Source: Melioribacteraceae bacterium
GTDB taxonomy: Bacteria > Bacteroidota > Ignavibacteria > Ignavibacteriales > Melioribacteraceae
DNA length: 6,368 nt
Direction: 5' to 3'
Assembly (NCBI GenBank): GCA_026987055.1
Contig: JALSNL010000442.1
Coordinates: 1-6,368, forward strand
Position numbers and translations under genes: made by a program. The notes under the pieces were generated by a model. It saw only the letters and a list, made by a program, of their open reading frames with translations. It searched no databases and was not told where the DNA came from. Shown here piece after piece: positions 5,913 through 6,368 of the stretch (position 1 is its first letter; every line of letters begins with the position of its first letter).

Positions 5913-6362
5913 TTGATTAATGCACACAGAAAAATAACAGTTCTTGTAACTGGTGAAAGTGAACACCCGACTAAAATAAATTTACAATCCGGTAAGTTTA
6001 AGATGATAATTGACGAACCGAAAATGATGGGCGGAACAGACGAAGGTCCATCTCCGATTCAAGTTCTGTTAATGTCGCTTGCCGGATGTCTAAACGTAAC
6101 AGGACAGGAAATAGCAAGACAAAAAGGATTAAATCTTAACGGAATGAAAATTAAAATTGAAGGAGTTATGAATCCTTGTACTTTTATCGGCTGTTCATTT
6201 GAAGGACGTGCCGGTTTTCAGAATATTGTCGTTAATGTGGAAGCAGATATGCCCGGAGTTTCTGATGAAGAAAAAGCAAACTGGTTAGAGGAAACCGAAC
6301 GACGATGTCCGGTTACTGATAATATTAAAGCCGACACAAATGTGAAAGTTTTAGTTAGGTAA
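5913..6362 (+). CDS. OsmC/Ohr-family protein
   Basis: A 149-residue protein of the OsmC family, whose members reduce peroxides and organic hydroperoxides using two conserved cysteines. The family order is visible: GGTDEGPSPIQVLLMSLAGCLNV (40-62) with the first cysteine C59 at the start of the central helix, and RRCPVTDNI (130-138) with the second, C132. The GPSP...SLAGC form resembles the YhfA-like/general OsmC branch rather than classical Ohr, so the exact substrate is uncertain. Two extra cysteines, C89 and C94 (CTFIGC), lie on the strand region between them. The start is TTG with AGGAG 9 nt upstream; a nearby ATG at 5920 is out of frame. It lies 43 nt after acr3 in the same direction, so it is probably part of the arsenic cluster, where it could counter oxidative or thiol stress. 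Cytosolic. Confidence 0.9.
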   Translation: MINAHRKITVLVTGESEHPTKINLQSGKFKMIIDEPKMMGGTDEGPSPIQVLLMSLAGCLNVTGQEIARQKGLNLNGMKIKIEGVMNPCTFIGCSFEGRAGFQNIVVNVEADMPGVSDEEKANWLEETERRCPVTDNIKADTNVKVLVR

Positions 6363-6368
6363 ATAAAG

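Noticed and set aside
1..6368. Mobile elements, CRISPR arrays, tRNA or rRNA genes
   Set aside because: No transposase, integrase, direct-repeat array or RNA gene signature was seen on either strand.

Overview
The window is an AT-rich bacterial stretch with eight intact genes, all on the + strand, and no RNA genes, mobile elements or CRISPR. Strong Shine-Dalgarno sequences precede some genes, and three genes use TTG starts. The best promoter candidates have a TTG / TAnnTTT(G) look. Together with the low GC this suggests the Bacteroidota-Chlorobiota-Ignavibacteriota group, perhaps an Ignavibacteria-like organism. That placement is an inference, not something the sequence proves.

Layout. (1) Positions 35-1557 hold a cyclopropane-fatty-acyl-phospholipid synthase (cfa) followed 14 nt later by a small single-domain rhodanese-like protein, probably co-transcribed. 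(2) Positions 1737-2633 hold a CDF-family (CzcD/ZitB-like) zinc/divalent metal efflux protein, separated on both sides by about 170 nt of AT-rich intergenic DNA. (3) Positions 2801-6362 hold a five-gene arsenic-resistance-type cluster: an ArsR repressor with the CVC metalloid site, an ArsP/DUF318-type permease, an 80-residue thioredoxin-fold protein with a CKNC motif, an Acr3 arsenite efflux permease, and an OsmC-family two-cysteine protein.

How the genes may work together. ArsR probably senses As(III)/Sb(III). Two inverted repeats with the same architecture (an ATTTCG half-site, an 8-nt spacer, then CGAA plus A/T) lie just upstream of arsR and just upstream of the permease. Each overlaps a candidate -7 element, which suggests one repressor controlling two promoters. 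Acr3 would extrude arsenite. The ArsP-like permease may extrude organoarsenicals such as methylarsenite or a related thiol-reactive substrate. The thioredoxin-like protein would provide thiol chemistry for one of the pumps. OsmC would deal with peroxide or thiol stress. No arsC (arsenate reductase), arsM or arsA is in the window.

This is mostly a recognisable metal/metalloid-resistance region. I found no wholly new system. The most interesting parts are the paired operators, the double-pump gene set without arsC, the half-degenerate internal duplication of the permease, and the different leucine codon use of acr3.
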